Positions 1-7,683 of a stretch of DNA of 23,146 nucleotides are shown here, one piece after another. Made by a program: the position numbers and the translations under genes. The number at the start of each line of letters is the position of its first letter. Position 1 is the first letter of the stretch. The stretch is from Clostridiales bacterium (GTDB lineage Bacteria > Bacillota_A > Clostridia > Christensenellales > Aristaeellaceae): positions 1 through 23,146 of the forward strand of contig JAIKWN010000121.1 in the NCBI GenBank assembly GCA_024684665.1, written 5' to 3'. Below the pieces are notes generated by a model. It worked only from the letters and a program-made list of their open reading frames with translations. It was not told the origin of the DNA and did no database searches.

Positions 1-10
1 TGCGCTTCTT

Positions 11-16
11 TATAAT
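11..16 (+). promoter_or_regulatory. Putative -10 box for the PrsA-like gene
   Basis: A perfect TATAAT lies 45 bases before the start codon at 62. The matching -35 box would be outside the window, so the promoter cannot be fully judged. Two overlapping inverted repeats (TGCCATGGCA at 16-25 and GGCAT-c-ATGCC at 22-32) sit at the expected transcription start and could be an operator or chance. Confidence 0.5.
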
Positions 17-61
17 GCCATGGCATCATGCCGTATTATCGGTTGAAAGGAAGAAACACAT

Positions 62-1600
62 ATGAAAAGACTTGTTTTGCTTCTGATGCTGCTTGTCGCG
101 GTGTTTGCGCTCTCCGGCTGCAATCTGATCGGCCATGACGATGCGCTGGACAGACAGCAGACGGTGGCAAGCGTCAACGGGGAAGCCATTTCCAAGGGCG
201 AATGGCTGGATTATCGGAGCCAGCTGGCTGCGTATTATCAGCAGATGTATAAGCAGTACGGGATCAGCGCCACTGTGAAGCCGGAAGATTTTGGCGACGA
301 CGCGATTGAGCAGCTGATTCAGGAAAAGGTTCTTGCTGGAAAGATGACGGAGCTGGGCATCCGCCCCATGTCTGAAGAAGATCAGAAGTCCGTGGAAAGC
401 TATGCGGACAGCATGGTCGATCTTTACAAGACGATGATCCGCTATCAGAACTATCCGAATCTGGAGACCGTCGAGGAAGAAGAAGAGCGCCTGGCCGCTG
501 CGAAAGCCGAAGAGGCATCTGCACAGCCTGCGGAGGCGTCCGAGCAGCCTGCGGAGGCGTCCGAGCAGCCTGCCACCGAAGCGGAGCCTGCGGAGGAAAC
601 TTCTGAGGAATCCGAAACCGATGCTGCGGCGGAAGAGCGGAAGGCTACCGTCACAAACGCGGAGCTGGATGAAATGCTGCTGAAAGACCTGGCGGCTGTG
701 GGTTATACGCGCGAGTACTTCATACAGAACAGGACGGCCAGCCAGGAGAACGAGAAGCTCCGCGCCCACACGAGCGATGGCATCGAAGTGAGCGACGAAG
801 AGGTTGAGGCGGAAGAAAAGCGCCTTGCCGAGGAGCAGAAGACTGAGTTTGATGAGACGCCCACGGAATACGCGGAGCATGCGGGCAATGGCGACACGAT
901 CTATTACATCCCCGAAGGATACCGCGGCGTCCAGAACCTCCTGATCGCGATCAGCGACGAGGACAAGGCGAAGATCGACGAGCTGAACACGACCATCTCC
1001 GACGCGGAGAAGGCGATCAGCGACGCGAATAGCCAGCTCGAGACCCTGCGCGGTGAGGAAGCCTCCAAGGAGAACGAGGAGGAGAAGGCGGCGCAGATTG
1101 CCTCCCTCGAGGAAACCGTGGCTACCCAGCAGGCAGCCCTGGACGAAGCGAAGGCGAACCTCGAAACCGTGAAGGCGGCTGCCTTTGAGGCCATCCGTCC
1201 TGCGGCGGAAGCGGCGCTCGAGCGGGTGAAAGCCGGCGAGGACTTCGTAGCCCTCATGGAAGAACTGGGCAAGGATACCGGTATGGCGTCGGAGCCGAAC
1301 AAGACCCGCGGCTATCTCGTCTGCGAGGGGCTGACCCAGTTTGTGGAGCCTTTCCAGCAGGCTGCTATGGCTCTTTCGAATGTGGGCGACACTTCCGATC
1401 TCGTAGAGACCCAGTACGGATATCACATCCTGCGCTATGCTGGAGACATCGAACCTGGCATGCAGGAGATTACGGACGAGCAGAAGGAATCCCTGCGTGA
1501 GGATCTGCTGAAGTCCAAGCAGGATGCTGCGTATGAATCGGCAGTATCTCAGTGGACGGCGGACGCCAAGATCGAGCGGTTCCCCAAGGTGATGAAGTAA
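62..1600 (+). CDS. PrsA/SurA-like peptidyl-prolyl isomerase lipoprotein with coiled-coil insertion
   Basis: Probable extracytoplasmic foldase anchored to the outer face of the membrane, helping secreted proteins fold by cis-trans isomerisation at proline. The 512-residue product starts with a lipoprotein signal peptide (hydrophobic residues 4-17, lipobox LSGC with Cys20). A SurA-type N-terminal helical chaperone region follows (residues about 35-135, including SVNGEAISKGEW). Next is an acidic Ala/Glu/Pro-rich linker with QPAEASE repeats (about 150-200). A parvulin-like domain begins with the strand GVQNLLIAI (about 289) and closes with the motif TQYGYHILRY (about residues 450-460). Between its first strand and first long helix lies a Glu/Ala/Lys coiled coil (about 301-372), unusual for the family. 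The start at 62 is set by an upstream GAAAGGAAG and by the signal peptide. It is followed by a GC-rich terminator. The family is fairly certain; the substrates and actual isomerase activity are inferred. Confidence 0.85.
   Translation: MKRLVLLLMLLVAVFALSGCNLIGHDDALDRQQTVASVNGEAISKGEWLDYRSQLAAYYQQMYKQYGISATVKPEDFGDDAIEQLIQEKVLAGKMTELGIRPMSEEDQKSVESYADSMVDLYKTMIRYQNYPNLETVEEEEERLAAAKAEEASAQPAEASEQPAEASEQPATEAEPAEETSEESETDAAAEERKATVTNAELDEMLLKDLAAVGYTREYFIQNRTASQENEKLRAHTSDGIEVSDEEVEAEEKRLAEEQKTEFDETPTEYAEHAGNGDTIYYIPEGYRGVQNLLIAISDEDKAKIDELNTTISDAEKAISDANSQLETLRGEEASKENEEEKAAQIASLEETVATQQAALDEAKANLETVKAAAFEAIRPAAEAALERVKAGEDFVALMEELGKDTGMASEPNKTRGYLVCEGLTQFVEPFQQAAMALSNVGDTSDLVETQYGYHILRYAGDIEPGMQEITDEQKESLREDLLKSKQDAAYESAVSQWTADAKIERFPKVMK
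524..574 (+). repeat. 21-base tandem repeat inside the lipoprotein gene
   Basis: Two identical 21-base units (524-544 and 545-565, beginning CAGCCTGCGGAGGCG) plus a 9-base partial third copy. They encode QPAEASE units in the acidic linker. The array is in frame, so unit gain or loss would change linker length without breaking the gene. Confidence 0.85.
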
Positions 1601-1607
1601 GTAAAAG

Positions 1608-1645
1608 CGCCCCGGCCGTCAAAAGGATGGCCGGGGCGGATTTTA
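1608..1645 (+). terminator. Rho-independent terminator after the lipoprotein gene
   Basis: A perfect 10-bp stem, CGCCCCGGCC (1608-1617) with GGCCGGGGCG (1629-1638), closes an 11-base loop and is followed by GATTTTAAA. The T-tract is short, so some read-through into the DUF1292-uvrC genes is possible; no separate promoter for those genes is evident in the 22 bases that remain before 1668. Confidence 0.7.
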
Positions 1646-1667
1646 AAGGCAGGAAAGGAAGGACAGT

Positions 1668-1985
1668 ATGGAGAACGAAGAACTGCGGGAGCCGGATCTT
1701 CTGGAGCTTTCAGATGAGGAAGGGAATACTCTTCTGATGGCGGTGCGAAACTATTTCTTCTACAACGGAGAGGAATACGCAGCGCTTCAGGAAGCGGATG
1801 AGGATGGAAGCGTCAAAAACGATGATCTGTATGTCATGAAGGTTGTGCCGACGACGGGCGAGGATGGCGAGGAGCTCGAAGAGTTCCTGCCGCCGGAGGA
1901 AGAACTTTTGGAGACGCTTTTAAGAATTGCGGAGCTGCGCTTCTCCCCAGAAGGGAACGAAGCGGAAACCGGATCAGAAGTATGA
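1668..1985 (+). CDS. DUF1292 domain protein (YrzB-like)
   Basis: A small acidic cytoplasmic protein of 105 residues and unknown function, matching the pattern of DUF1292 proteins of Bacillota: an N-terminal acidic segment (EEGNTLLM), the core strand pattern YFFYNGEEYAALQ (about 28-40), then DDLYVMKVV (about 50-58) and an acidic C-terminus with ETLLRIAEL. The start at 1668 follows AGGAAAGGAAGG with good spacing. Its stop overlaps the uvrC start as ATGA (1982-1985), which suggests translational coupling with uvrC. In other Bacillota this family usually sits near the Holliday-junction resolvase RuvX rather than uvrC. No catalytic motif is visible. The family call is from pattern recognition; the function is unknown. 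Confidence 0.8.
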   Translation: MENEELREPDLLELSDEEGNTLLMAVRNYFFYNGEEYAALQEADEDGSVKNDDLYVMKVVPTTGEDGEELEEFLPPEEELLETLLRIAELRFSPEGNEAETGSEV

Positions 1986-3838
1986 ACGAGACAATCGCGG
2001 TCAAACTGAAAAACCTACCCCTCTGCCCCGGCTGTTACCTGATGAAGGATGCGGCCGGGACGGTTATCTATGTGGGGAAGGCGATCAACCTGAAAAACCG
2101 CGTCAGCCAGTATTTCCAGGAGTCCCGGGGGCATACGGTCAAGGTTCGGGCTATGGTGGCAAATGTTCACGACTTCGACATCGTACTTTGTACCACCAAT
2201 CTGGAGGCGCTGATCCTCGAATGCAACCTGATCAAGAAATACCGGCCTCAGTACAATATCCTGCTGAAGGATGACAAGCACTACCCCTATCTGCGCATCG
2301 ACTTGGCTTCCGCATACCCGAGCATCGAAATCGTGCGCCGGGTGGAGAAGGATGGCGCAAAGTATTTTGGCCCCTATATCGGGACGAATACCATCCGGGA
2401 GGTTTTCTCTGCGCTGCATGAGCTGTTCCCCATCCGCACCTGCGAGGGACCGATTCATCCGGAATCCGGTAAGCGCCCATGCCTGCATTATCAGCTGGGG
2501 GAATGCGCGGCGCCCTGTGCGGGACGTATTTCCTCCGAAGATTACCGCGCGATGGTGATGGAGATCGTGGACTTTCTTTCCGGGAAGAGCGAGGGAGTCA
2601 TGCGCCGCTTGGAGGCGCAGATGAAAGATGCTTCGGATCATTTGCGCTTTGAAGAAGCGGCGCTCGTGCGGGATCGCATAAAAAGCGCCGGGATTCTTTT
2701 GCAGCGGCAGAAGACAATCGACGTCCGCGGCGGGGACTGCGATATTCTTGCAGTGGCGACGGACGGGCTGGATTCAGTGGTCACGGTGCTGCTGCAGCGG
2801 GATGGGCGCATAGAAGGTTCAGAAAACTTCTCCCTGGAGGGCGACGGAGATCAGAAGCCAGAAGACATTCTGGCATCCTTCCTGACGCAGTTTTACGACG
2901 ACGGCAGGCGTCCGCCTTCCGAGATTGTATGCCAGGCACTTCCTGAGAACGCGGAAGATCTTGCGGAAATCCTGAGGGAGCGCAGAGAGGGCAGGATGGA
3001 GCTTCTGACACCGGCGCGGGGGAGAAAACGCCAGCTTGTTGAGATGGCGAAGCGTAACGCGGAGGACGCTCTGAAAAAAAGAAACGCTGCTCTCTCCCGG
3101 AAGATGGAACGGACGACGGGCGCCTGTCTCGAGCTGGCAAATGCCATCGGGCTTGAAAAGCCGCCGCGGCGTATTGAGGGATACGATATTTCGAACACCC
3201 AGGGGATACTTTCCGTGGCCAGCATGGTGGTTTTTATCGATGGCATGCCGGCGACGAAAGAATACCGGCGCTTTCGCATCCGTACAGTCGAGGGAGCAAA
3301 CGACTTTGCCTCCATGAACGAGGTCCTGACCCGCCGCCTGGCGAGGGCGAAGCTGGAGCAGGAGCAGCAGAACGGAAAGGAACCTTTTACCGGGTTTGCT
3401 GACCTGCCGGACGTCATCCTGATCGACGGCGGCCCGGAACAGCTGCTCTTTGCGAGGGAAGCAATGCTGGGGCAGGGCTTCGACATTCCGATCTTCGGAC
3501 TCGCGAAGCGGCTGGAGGAGATCTTTTTGCCGGGACAGGAAGAGAGCATCATCCTCTCACGTAAGTCCCCGGCGCTGCATCTGATCCAGCGCGTCCGGGA
3601 CGAGGCGCACCGTTTCTGCATTACGCACCACCGCAACCTGCGCCAGAAGGAGGGAATGCATTCCCAGCTTGAAAAAATCCCGGGCATCGGCCCCGCAAGG
3701 CGGAAGGCGCTGCTGCGGGAATTTAAATCCGTTGCGGCGATCCGCGCGGCGACGGTGGAGGAACTTCAGCGGGTAGAGGGCATCGGAAAAGCCCAGGCAG
3801 AAGCGATAGTTCAGTATTTCAACAGCCGGGGGACATGA
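1982..3838 (+). CDS. uvrC: UvrABC system protein C (excinuclease subunit)
   Basis: Makes the 3' and 5' incisions around bulky DNA lesions in nucleotide excision repair, acting after UvrA and UvrB. The 618-residue length is normal. Domains in order: GIY-YIG nuclease (about 16-95, with GCYLMKD and IYVGKAINLKNRV); UVR/UvrB-binding motif (about 205-240, FEEAALVRDRI); RNase H-like endonuclease domain beginning at GYDISNTQG (about 400), with VILIDGGPEQL (about 475-487) and the HHRNLRQKEG segment; and a C-terminal double helix-hairpin-helix (about 563-614, IPGIGPARRKAL and VEGIGKAQAEAI). All key motifs appear intact. The ATG overlaps the stop of the DUF1292 gene by four bases. A strong hairpin terminator follows. 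Confidence 0.97.
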   Translation: MNETIAVKLKNLPLCPGCYLMKDAAGTVIYVGKAINLKNRVSQYFQESRGHTVKVRAMVANVHDFDIVLCTTNLEALILECNLIKKYRPQYNILLKDDKHYPYLRIDLASAYPSIEIVRRVEKDGAKYFGPYIGTNTIREVFSALHELFPIRTCEGPIHPESGKRPCLHYQLGECAAPCAGRISSEDYRAMVMEIVDFLSGKSEGVMRRLEAQMKDASDHLRFEEAALVRDRIKSAGILLQRQKTIDVRGGDCDILAVATDGLDSVVTVLLQRDGRIEGSENFSLEGDGDQKPEDILASFLTQFYDDGRRPPSEIVCQALPENAEDLAEILRERREGRMELLTPARGRKRQLVEMAKRNAEDALKKRNAALSRKMERTTGACLELANAIGLEKPPRRIEGYDISNTQGILSVASMVVFIDGMPATKEYRRFRIRTVEGANDFASMNEVLTRRLARAKLEQEQQNGKEPFTGFADLPDVILIDGGPEQLLFAREAMLGQGFDIPIFGLAKRLEEIFLPGQEESIILSRKSPALHLIQRVRDEAHRFCITHHRNLRQKEGMHSQLEKIPGIGPARRKALLREFKSVAAIRAATVEELQRVEGIGKAQAEAIVQYFNSRGT

Positions 3839-3851
3839 AGGGTATAGAAAA

Positions 3852-3882
3852 GCAGCCGGAAAACCGGCTGCCTTTTGTGTTT
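3852..3882. terminator. Bidirectional terminator between uvrC and ferredoxin
   Basis: An 8-bp perfect stem, GCAGCCGG (3852-3859) with CCGGCTGC (3864-3871), and an AAAA loop. On the plus strand it is followed by CTTTTGTGTTTT; on the minus strand by TTTTCTATA. The two flanking genes converge here, so one hairpin can end both transcripts. Confidence 0.85.
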
Positions 3883-3891
3883 TAAAAATGA

Positions 3892-4062
3892 TTACTCTTC
3901 AGAAGGAGCGCCGACCGGGCAGGTCTCCGCACACGCACCGCAGGAGATGCAGGTGTCGGGATTGATTTCGTACTTGCCGTCGCCTTCGCTGATCGCTTCA
4001 ACGGGGCAGCCAGCTGCGCAGGCGCCGCAGGAAATGCAGTCGTCAGAAATCTTGTATGCCAT
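3892..4062 (-). CDS. 2[4Fe-4S] ferredoxin (clostridial type, 56 residues)
   Basis: A small soluble electron carrier for low-potential reactions. Read on the minus strand it starts MAYKISDDC and contains two copies of the CxxCxxCxxxCP motif: CISCGACAAGCP (Cys9, 12, 15, 19) and CISCGACAETCP (Cys38, 41, 44, 48). These are exactly the eight cysteines that bind two [4Fe-4S] clusters in clostridial ferredoxins, and 56 residues is the usual size. The start is set by AAAGGAGG ten bases upstream. It has its own promoter (4126-4155), shares a terminator with uvrC and is divergent from ppk. The redox partner (hydrogenase, PFOR, Rnf) is not encoded in the window. A plus-strand reading frame across this gene is a shadow. 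Confidence 0.96.
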   Translation of the reverse strand: MAYKISDDCISCGACAAGCPVEAISEGDGKYEINPDTCISCGACAETCPVGAPSEE

Positions 4063-4125
4063 GATGATATCCTCCTTTTGTTTGTCGGGATTCCGCAGGA
4101 ACCCTTCGTTCCTTAGTTCATACGC

Positions 4126-4155
4126 ATTGTATCATGCTGTCCCGCAATTAGGCAA
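4126..4155 (-). promoter_or_regulatory. Promoter of the ferredoxin gene
   Basis: On the minus strand, -35 TTGCCT (4150-4155) and -10 TACAAT (4126-4131) are separated by 18 bases. The start codon is 64 bases further on. Confidence 0.65.
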
Positions 4156-4203
4156 GCGTAACATTTTGCGGATTTTTCCGTGGATTTTGGCGTGCATTTG
4201 CGG

Positions 4204-4209
4204 TATAAT
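4204..4209 (+). promoter_or_regulatory. -10 box of the ppk-galM operon
   Basis: A perfect TATAAT lies 52 bases before the ppk start. No good -35 is present at normal spacing (TGGATT at 4181-4186 is the best at 17 bases), so an activator or an alternative element may be needed. Confidence 0.5.
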
Positions 4210-4261
4210 CCCAATCGTCAAGTTTTGCCTTTCAGGGAGAGAAGACAAGGGAGCGGAATCA

Positions 4262-6469
4262 ATGGGGTCGTTTAAGAAGAAGAAAAAGAAGCAGTTACCG
4301 GAGGACGAGATCGCGCTCCGGGAGGAGAAAGCCCAGAAGCGGGAGAAGAAGGAAAGTGCACCGGTATACATCAACCGGGAACTGTCCTGGCTGAAATTCA
4401 ACGAGCGCGTCCTGGAAGAAGCGGAAGACGCGCGGGTCCCGCTGTGCGAGCGCCTCTCCTTTGCGTCCATTTACCAGAGCAACCTGGATGAGTTCTTCAT
4501 GGTGCGGGTGGGGAGTCTCGTGGATCAGGAGCACCTGACGCCCAAGATGCGGGACAACAAGACCTTTTTAACGCCGAAGAAACAGATCGACGCCGTGCTT
4601 TCCCGGGTGCGGGAACTCGGCTCCCGCAGGGATGCGGTCTATCATCGGCTGACGGAGGAACTGGAAGCCCAGGGCGTAATGATAACGGACTTCCGACGCA
4701 TAGGGCGGCAGGAGGCCGAGCGGCTTGAACGCTATTTTGACTCCCAGATCGCACCAATGATCACGCCGATCCTGGTCGAGCGGCGGCAGCCCTTCCCCTT
4801 CCTGCAGGGAAAGGAAATCTATGCCCTCGTCGTCCTCGAGAAAAAGGGCGGCAAGGGACGGCGCATGGGCATCGTTCCCTGCCAGACGGGCATGCTGCCC
4901 AGGCTGATCGAGGTCTCCCGGCAGGAAAAGAAATACATGCTGATCGAGGAGCTGATCCTCCACTTCATTTACAAGGTCTTCCCGGGCTATTTCGTCCGTT
5001 CGAAGTCACTCGTCCGGGTCACCAGGAACGCTGATATGGACGCGGACGCCCTGTACGACGACGACCTCGATTACCGGGAGTTCATGGCCTCGCTGATCAA
5101 GCGGCGGAAGCGGCTGCACCCCGTGCGTGTGGAACTGACGCGGCAGCTGGACGACAAGACCCTGGCCATGCTCTGCGACACGATGCATGTAAAGCCCCGT
5201 TTTGTATTCCTCTGCCGGACGCCCCTGGATCTGTCCTTCTTCTTCCGGATCCAGGACGAGCTGCGCGGGCGGCAGGAGCTGTTCTATGAGCGCCGTATTC
5301 CTCAGCGCTCGCCGCTCTTCCAGACAGGGAAGCCGATTCTCGAGCAGATCCGCGAGGGGGACAAGCTGCTTTCCTATCCCTTTGAAAGCATGAAGCCCTT
5401 CCTGGATATGCTGCAGGAGGCGGCTGCGGATCCCCAGGTTGTCTCCATCCGCATGACGCTCTATCGGGTAGCCCGGCAGAGCAAGGTGGTCGAGGCGCTG
5501 ATCGAGGCGGCGGAGAACGGGAAGGAAGTCCTGGTCCTGGTGGAACTCAAGGCCCGCTTCGACGAGGAAAACAACATCGAGTGGAGCCGGCGTCTGGAGG
5601 AAGCCGGTTGCACCGTGATCTACGGGCTGGACGGTTATAAGGTGCACTCGAAGCTCTGCCTCATCACGAGGCGGGAAGAAAACGGCTTTTCCTACTATAC
5701 GCAGATAGGCACGGGCAACTACAACGAGAAGACGGCCCGCCTGTATACCGATCTTTCCCTCATGACGAACAACCAGGCGATCGGAGAAGAGGCGCAGCAG
5801 ATCTTTGCCGCCCTCGGCATGGGGGAGACCGTGGAGGAATCGGACATCCTTTTCGTCGCGCCCCACTGCCTGCAGAACCGGGTGCTGGAGGCGATGGACG
5901 CGGAGATCGAGCGGGCGCTGGCGGGGGAAGACGCCTATATAGGCATTAAAATCAATTCCCTGACAGACAAGGCGATCATCGAAAAGATCATCGAGGCGAG
6001 CCGGGCGGGCGTGCGGGTGGATCTCCTGGTACGCGGCATCTGCTGCCTGCTGCCGGGGATCCCCGGATGGACGGAAAACATCCGGGTCATCAGCATCGTC
6101 GGGCGCTTCCTCGAGCACTCCCGGATCTATATTTTCGGACGGGGCGAGCGGGAGCAGCTGTACATCGGTTCCGCGGATTTTATGACCCGCAATACGATCA
6201 AGCGGGTGGAGGTCGCAGCTCCCGTGCTGGATCCCGCCCTGCGGCAGCGGGTGCGGGAGATGTTTGAAACCATGCTGCGGGACAATGTGCAGGCAAGGGA
6301 TCTGCTGCCGGACGGGACCTACCGGCGGCGCTTCCCGAACGGGGAGGAACCGCTCTCCAGCCAGGAACTTTTCTATCGCGAAGCGTACGAGGCGGCGCAG
6401 CGGGCGGCAGTGGCAGAAAAGCCGGCGGCAGAGACACAGGTTACAGAGACGTCGGCTTCAGAAAACTGA
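4262..6469 (+). CDS. ppk: Polyphosphate kinase 1
   Basis: Reversibly polymerises the terminal phosphate of ATP into inorganic polyphosphate. The 735-residue product carries the PPK1 hallmarks: the N-terminal domain motif NRELSWLKFNERVLEEA (about 38-54), the middle domain with PMITPILVE, and two phospholipase-D-like C-terminal domains. The first of these has DGYKVHSKLCLI with His462 at the position of the autophosphorylated histidine, plus IGTGNYNEKTARLYTD; the second has FLEHSRIYIF with His619. A Lys-rich head (KKKKKK at about 5-10) precedes the conserved region and a Glu/Ala-rich tail follows. The start at 4262 is preferred because AGGGAG precedes it, a -10 box lies upstream, and any earlier in-frame start would run across the ferredoxin gene. 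galM follows after 36 bases, so they are probably co-transcribed. Confidence 0.96.
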   Translation: MGSFKKKKKKQLPEDEIALREEKAQKREKKESAPVYINRELSWLKFNERVLEEAEDARVPLCERLSFASIYQSNLDEFFMVRVGSLVDQEHLTPKMRDNKTFLTPKKQIDAVLSRVRELGSRRDAVYHRLTEELEAQGVMITDFRRIGRQEAERLERYFDSQIAPMITPILVERRQPFPFLQGKEIYALVVLEKKGGKGRRMGIVPCQTGMLPRLIEVSRQEKKYMLIEELILHFIYKVFPGYFVRSKSLVRVTRNADMDADALYDDDLDYREFMASLIKRRKRLHPVRVELTRQLDDKTLAMLCDTMHVKPRFVFLCRTPLDLSFFFRIQDELRGRQELFYERRIPQRSPLFQTGKPILEQIREGDKLLSYPFESMKPFLDMLQEAAADPQVVSIRMTLYRVARQSKVVEALIEAAENGKEVLVLVELKARFDEENNIEWSRRLEEAGCTVIYGLDGYKVHSKLCLITRREENGFSYYTQIGTGNYNEKTARLYTDLSLMTNNQAIGEEAQQIFAALGMGETVEESDILFVAPHCLQNRVLEAMDAEIERALAGEDAYIGIKINSLTDKAIIEKIIEASRAGVRVDLLVRGICCLLPGIPGWTENIRVISIVGRFLEHSRIYIFGRGEREQLYIGSADFMTRNTIKRVEVAAPVLDPALRQRVREMFETMLRDNVQARDLLPDGTYRRRFPNGEEPLSSQELFYREAYEAAQRAAVAEKPAAETQVTETSASEN

Positions 6470-6505
6470 GAAACAGGGACGGCGGAAGCCGGGAAAGGAG
6501 CGCGC

Positions 6506-7537
6506 ATGAAATTTGAAATGAGGCCCTTCGGGACGACAAAGGACGGCAGACTGGTTACGGCCTTTATCATGGAAAATGACAGTGGGATGCGAGCCGAGAT
6601 TCTGGATTACGGGTGCACGATCCGTAGCCTGATGGTTCCGGACAGCGCAGGGCGCTTGGTGGACGTGGTTCTGGGGTATAACACCCTTGCGGAATACGAG
6701 GAGAACGGTGGGTATCTGGGCGCGGTGGTTGGCCGCGTTGGAAACCGGATCGGCGGCGGCTGTTTCACGCTTGGCGGGAAAGAATACACATTGGCGGTAA
6801 ACGATCGGGGCAATCACCTCCACGGCGGGCTCTGTGGGTTTGATAAAAAGGTATGGCAGGGAAAGCGCAACGGGGATGAACTGGTGATGAGCCTGTGCTC
6901 ACCGGACGGCGAGGAAGGCTACCCGGGCACGCTTTGCGCGACCGTACGATACCGGCTGGACGAGAACAACACCCTGCGCATTACCTACGATGCGGTTTCG
7001 GACCGGGATACCCTCGTCAATCTGACCAACCACGCGTACTTCAACCTGGCGGGCGGCGGGACCATCCTCGGGCATGAGCTGCAGGTCTTTGCGGACCGCT
7101 TCCTGGAAGCGGACGAGAACTGCCTGCCGACGGGGCGGCTGATGCCGGTCGGAGACACGCCTTTCGATTTCCGGGAGGGCAAGGAGATCGGGCAGGATAT
7201 CTCCGTTGCCTGCGAGCAGCTGCGCCGCGGTAACGGTTACGACCACAATTTCTGCCTCTCGGACAAGGGAGACTGGAAACGCGCGGCGGTCCTCTTCTGC
7301 CGTGAGACGGCGATTCGGATGACCTGCATGACGACCCAGCCCGGCGTTCAGGTCTACAGCGCGAACGGGCTTTCCGACAGAGATGGCAAGAATGGGCGCA
7401 TGGGTGTGCGCCAGGGTCTGTGCCTGGAGACACAGGTCTGGCCGGATGCGATTCATCATGCGGATTTCCCCTCCAGTGTGCTTCCTGCCGGGGAGGAACT
7501 GCATACCCAGACAGCATATCAGTTCAGTATTGCCTGA
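6506..7537 (+). CDS. galM: Aldose 1-epimerase (mutarotase)
   Basis: Interconverts alpha and beta anomers of aldoses such as galactose and glucose, feeding the Leloir pathway. The 343-residue protein shows the family motifs: GRVGNRIGGG (about 75-84), NHLHGG with His104 and His106, TNHAYFNLAG with His176 (the general-acid position), and LETQVWPDA with Glu308 (the general-base position). Length and motif spacing agree with bacterial GalM enzymes. The start follows GGGAAAGGAG with good spacing. It is the last gene of the ppk transcript. No other Leloir gene is nearby, so the physiological sugar is not evident from context. No obvious terminator follows before the next promoter. Confidence 0.94.
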   Translation: MKFEMRPFGTTKDGRLVTAFIMENDSGMRAEILDYGCTIRSLMVPDSAGRLVDVVLGYNTLAEYEENGGYLGAVVGRVGNRIGGGCFTLGGKEYTLAVNDRGNHLHGGLCGFDKKVWQGKRNGDELVMSLCSPDGEEGYPGTLCATVRYRLDENNTLRITYDAVSDRDTLVNLTNHAYFNLAGGGTILGHELQVFADRFLEADENCLPTGRLMPVGDTPFDFREGKEIGQDISVACEQLRRGNGYDHNFCLSDKGDWKRAAVLFCRETAIRMTCMTTQPGVQVYSANGLSDRDGKNGRMGVRQGLCLETQVWPDAIHHADFPSSVLPAGEELHTQTAYQFSIA

Positions 7538-7558
7538 CGGACTTGTGAAAACTGCCCA

Positions 7559-7587
7559 TTGACAGAGGGATACCGTCCCGTTATAAT
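7559..7587 (+). promoter_or_regulatory. Consensus sigma-A promoter of the codBA operon
   Basis: TTGACA (7559-7564), a 17-base spacer and TATAAT (7582-7587) form a perfect consensus. Transcription should start near 7594, at the base of the attenuator stem. Such a strong promoter agrees with control by termination rather than by initiation. Confidence 0.88.
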
Positions 7588-7590
7588 CCG

Positions 7591-7635
7591 CCACGGTGCT
7601 TTAAGGAGGTCCCGTGAGGCCGCCAAGGACCGTGG
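7591..7635 (+). promoter_or_regulatory. PyrR-type RNA binding element (anti-antiterminator)
   Basis: The lower stem CCACGGT (7591-7597) pairs perfectly with ACCGTGG (7629-7635). The internal segment CTTTAAGGAG and an upper stem GGUC/GGCC close a CCGUGA loop (7612-7617). The string CTTTAA...GTCCCGTGAGGC...CAAGG closely resembles the PyrR binding site of Bacillota pyr operons, where UMP-bound PyrR stabilises this hairpin and so favours termination. The identification is from remembered consensus; the folding is seen in the sequence. Confidence 0.75.
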
Positions 7636-7636
7636 A

Positions 7637-7668
7637 GGGAACGATGCGCAGGAGCGCATTGTATTCCC
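7637..7668 (+). promoter_or_regulatory. Middle hairpin of the codBA leader (part of the putative antiterminator)
   Basis: GGGA-ACGATGCGC (7637-7649) pairs with GCGCATTGT (7654-7662) and TCCC (7665-7668), with loop AGGA. It would stack inside the antiterminator formed by pairing 7616-7623 (GAGGCCGC) with 7687-7694 (GCGGCTTT). It also buries a possible ribosome binding site and the start of a 10-residue leader peptide (7644-7676). Confidence 0.5.
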
Positions 7669-7683
7669 GTATCTGAACATCAG

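Noticed and set aside
524..574. Short repeats as a CRISPR array
   Set aside because: The units are contiguous with no spacers, and are in frame in a coding region.
26..1426. Long open frame on the minus strand opposite the lipoprotein gene
   Set aside because: Its translation is rich in Arg and Leu with no domain, and the plus-strand gene has a signal peptide, a parvulin motif, a ribosome binding site and a terminator. It is a by-product of high GC.
3875..4261. N-terminal extension of ppk by 129 codons
   Set aside because: It runs antisense over the ferredoxin gene and over both divergent promoters; the ATG at 4262 has the ribosome binding site.
5006..6118. Minus-strand open frame of 370 codons inside ppk
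   Set aside because: It lies opposite the best conserved part of PPK1, has no ribosome binding site and no recognisable motif.
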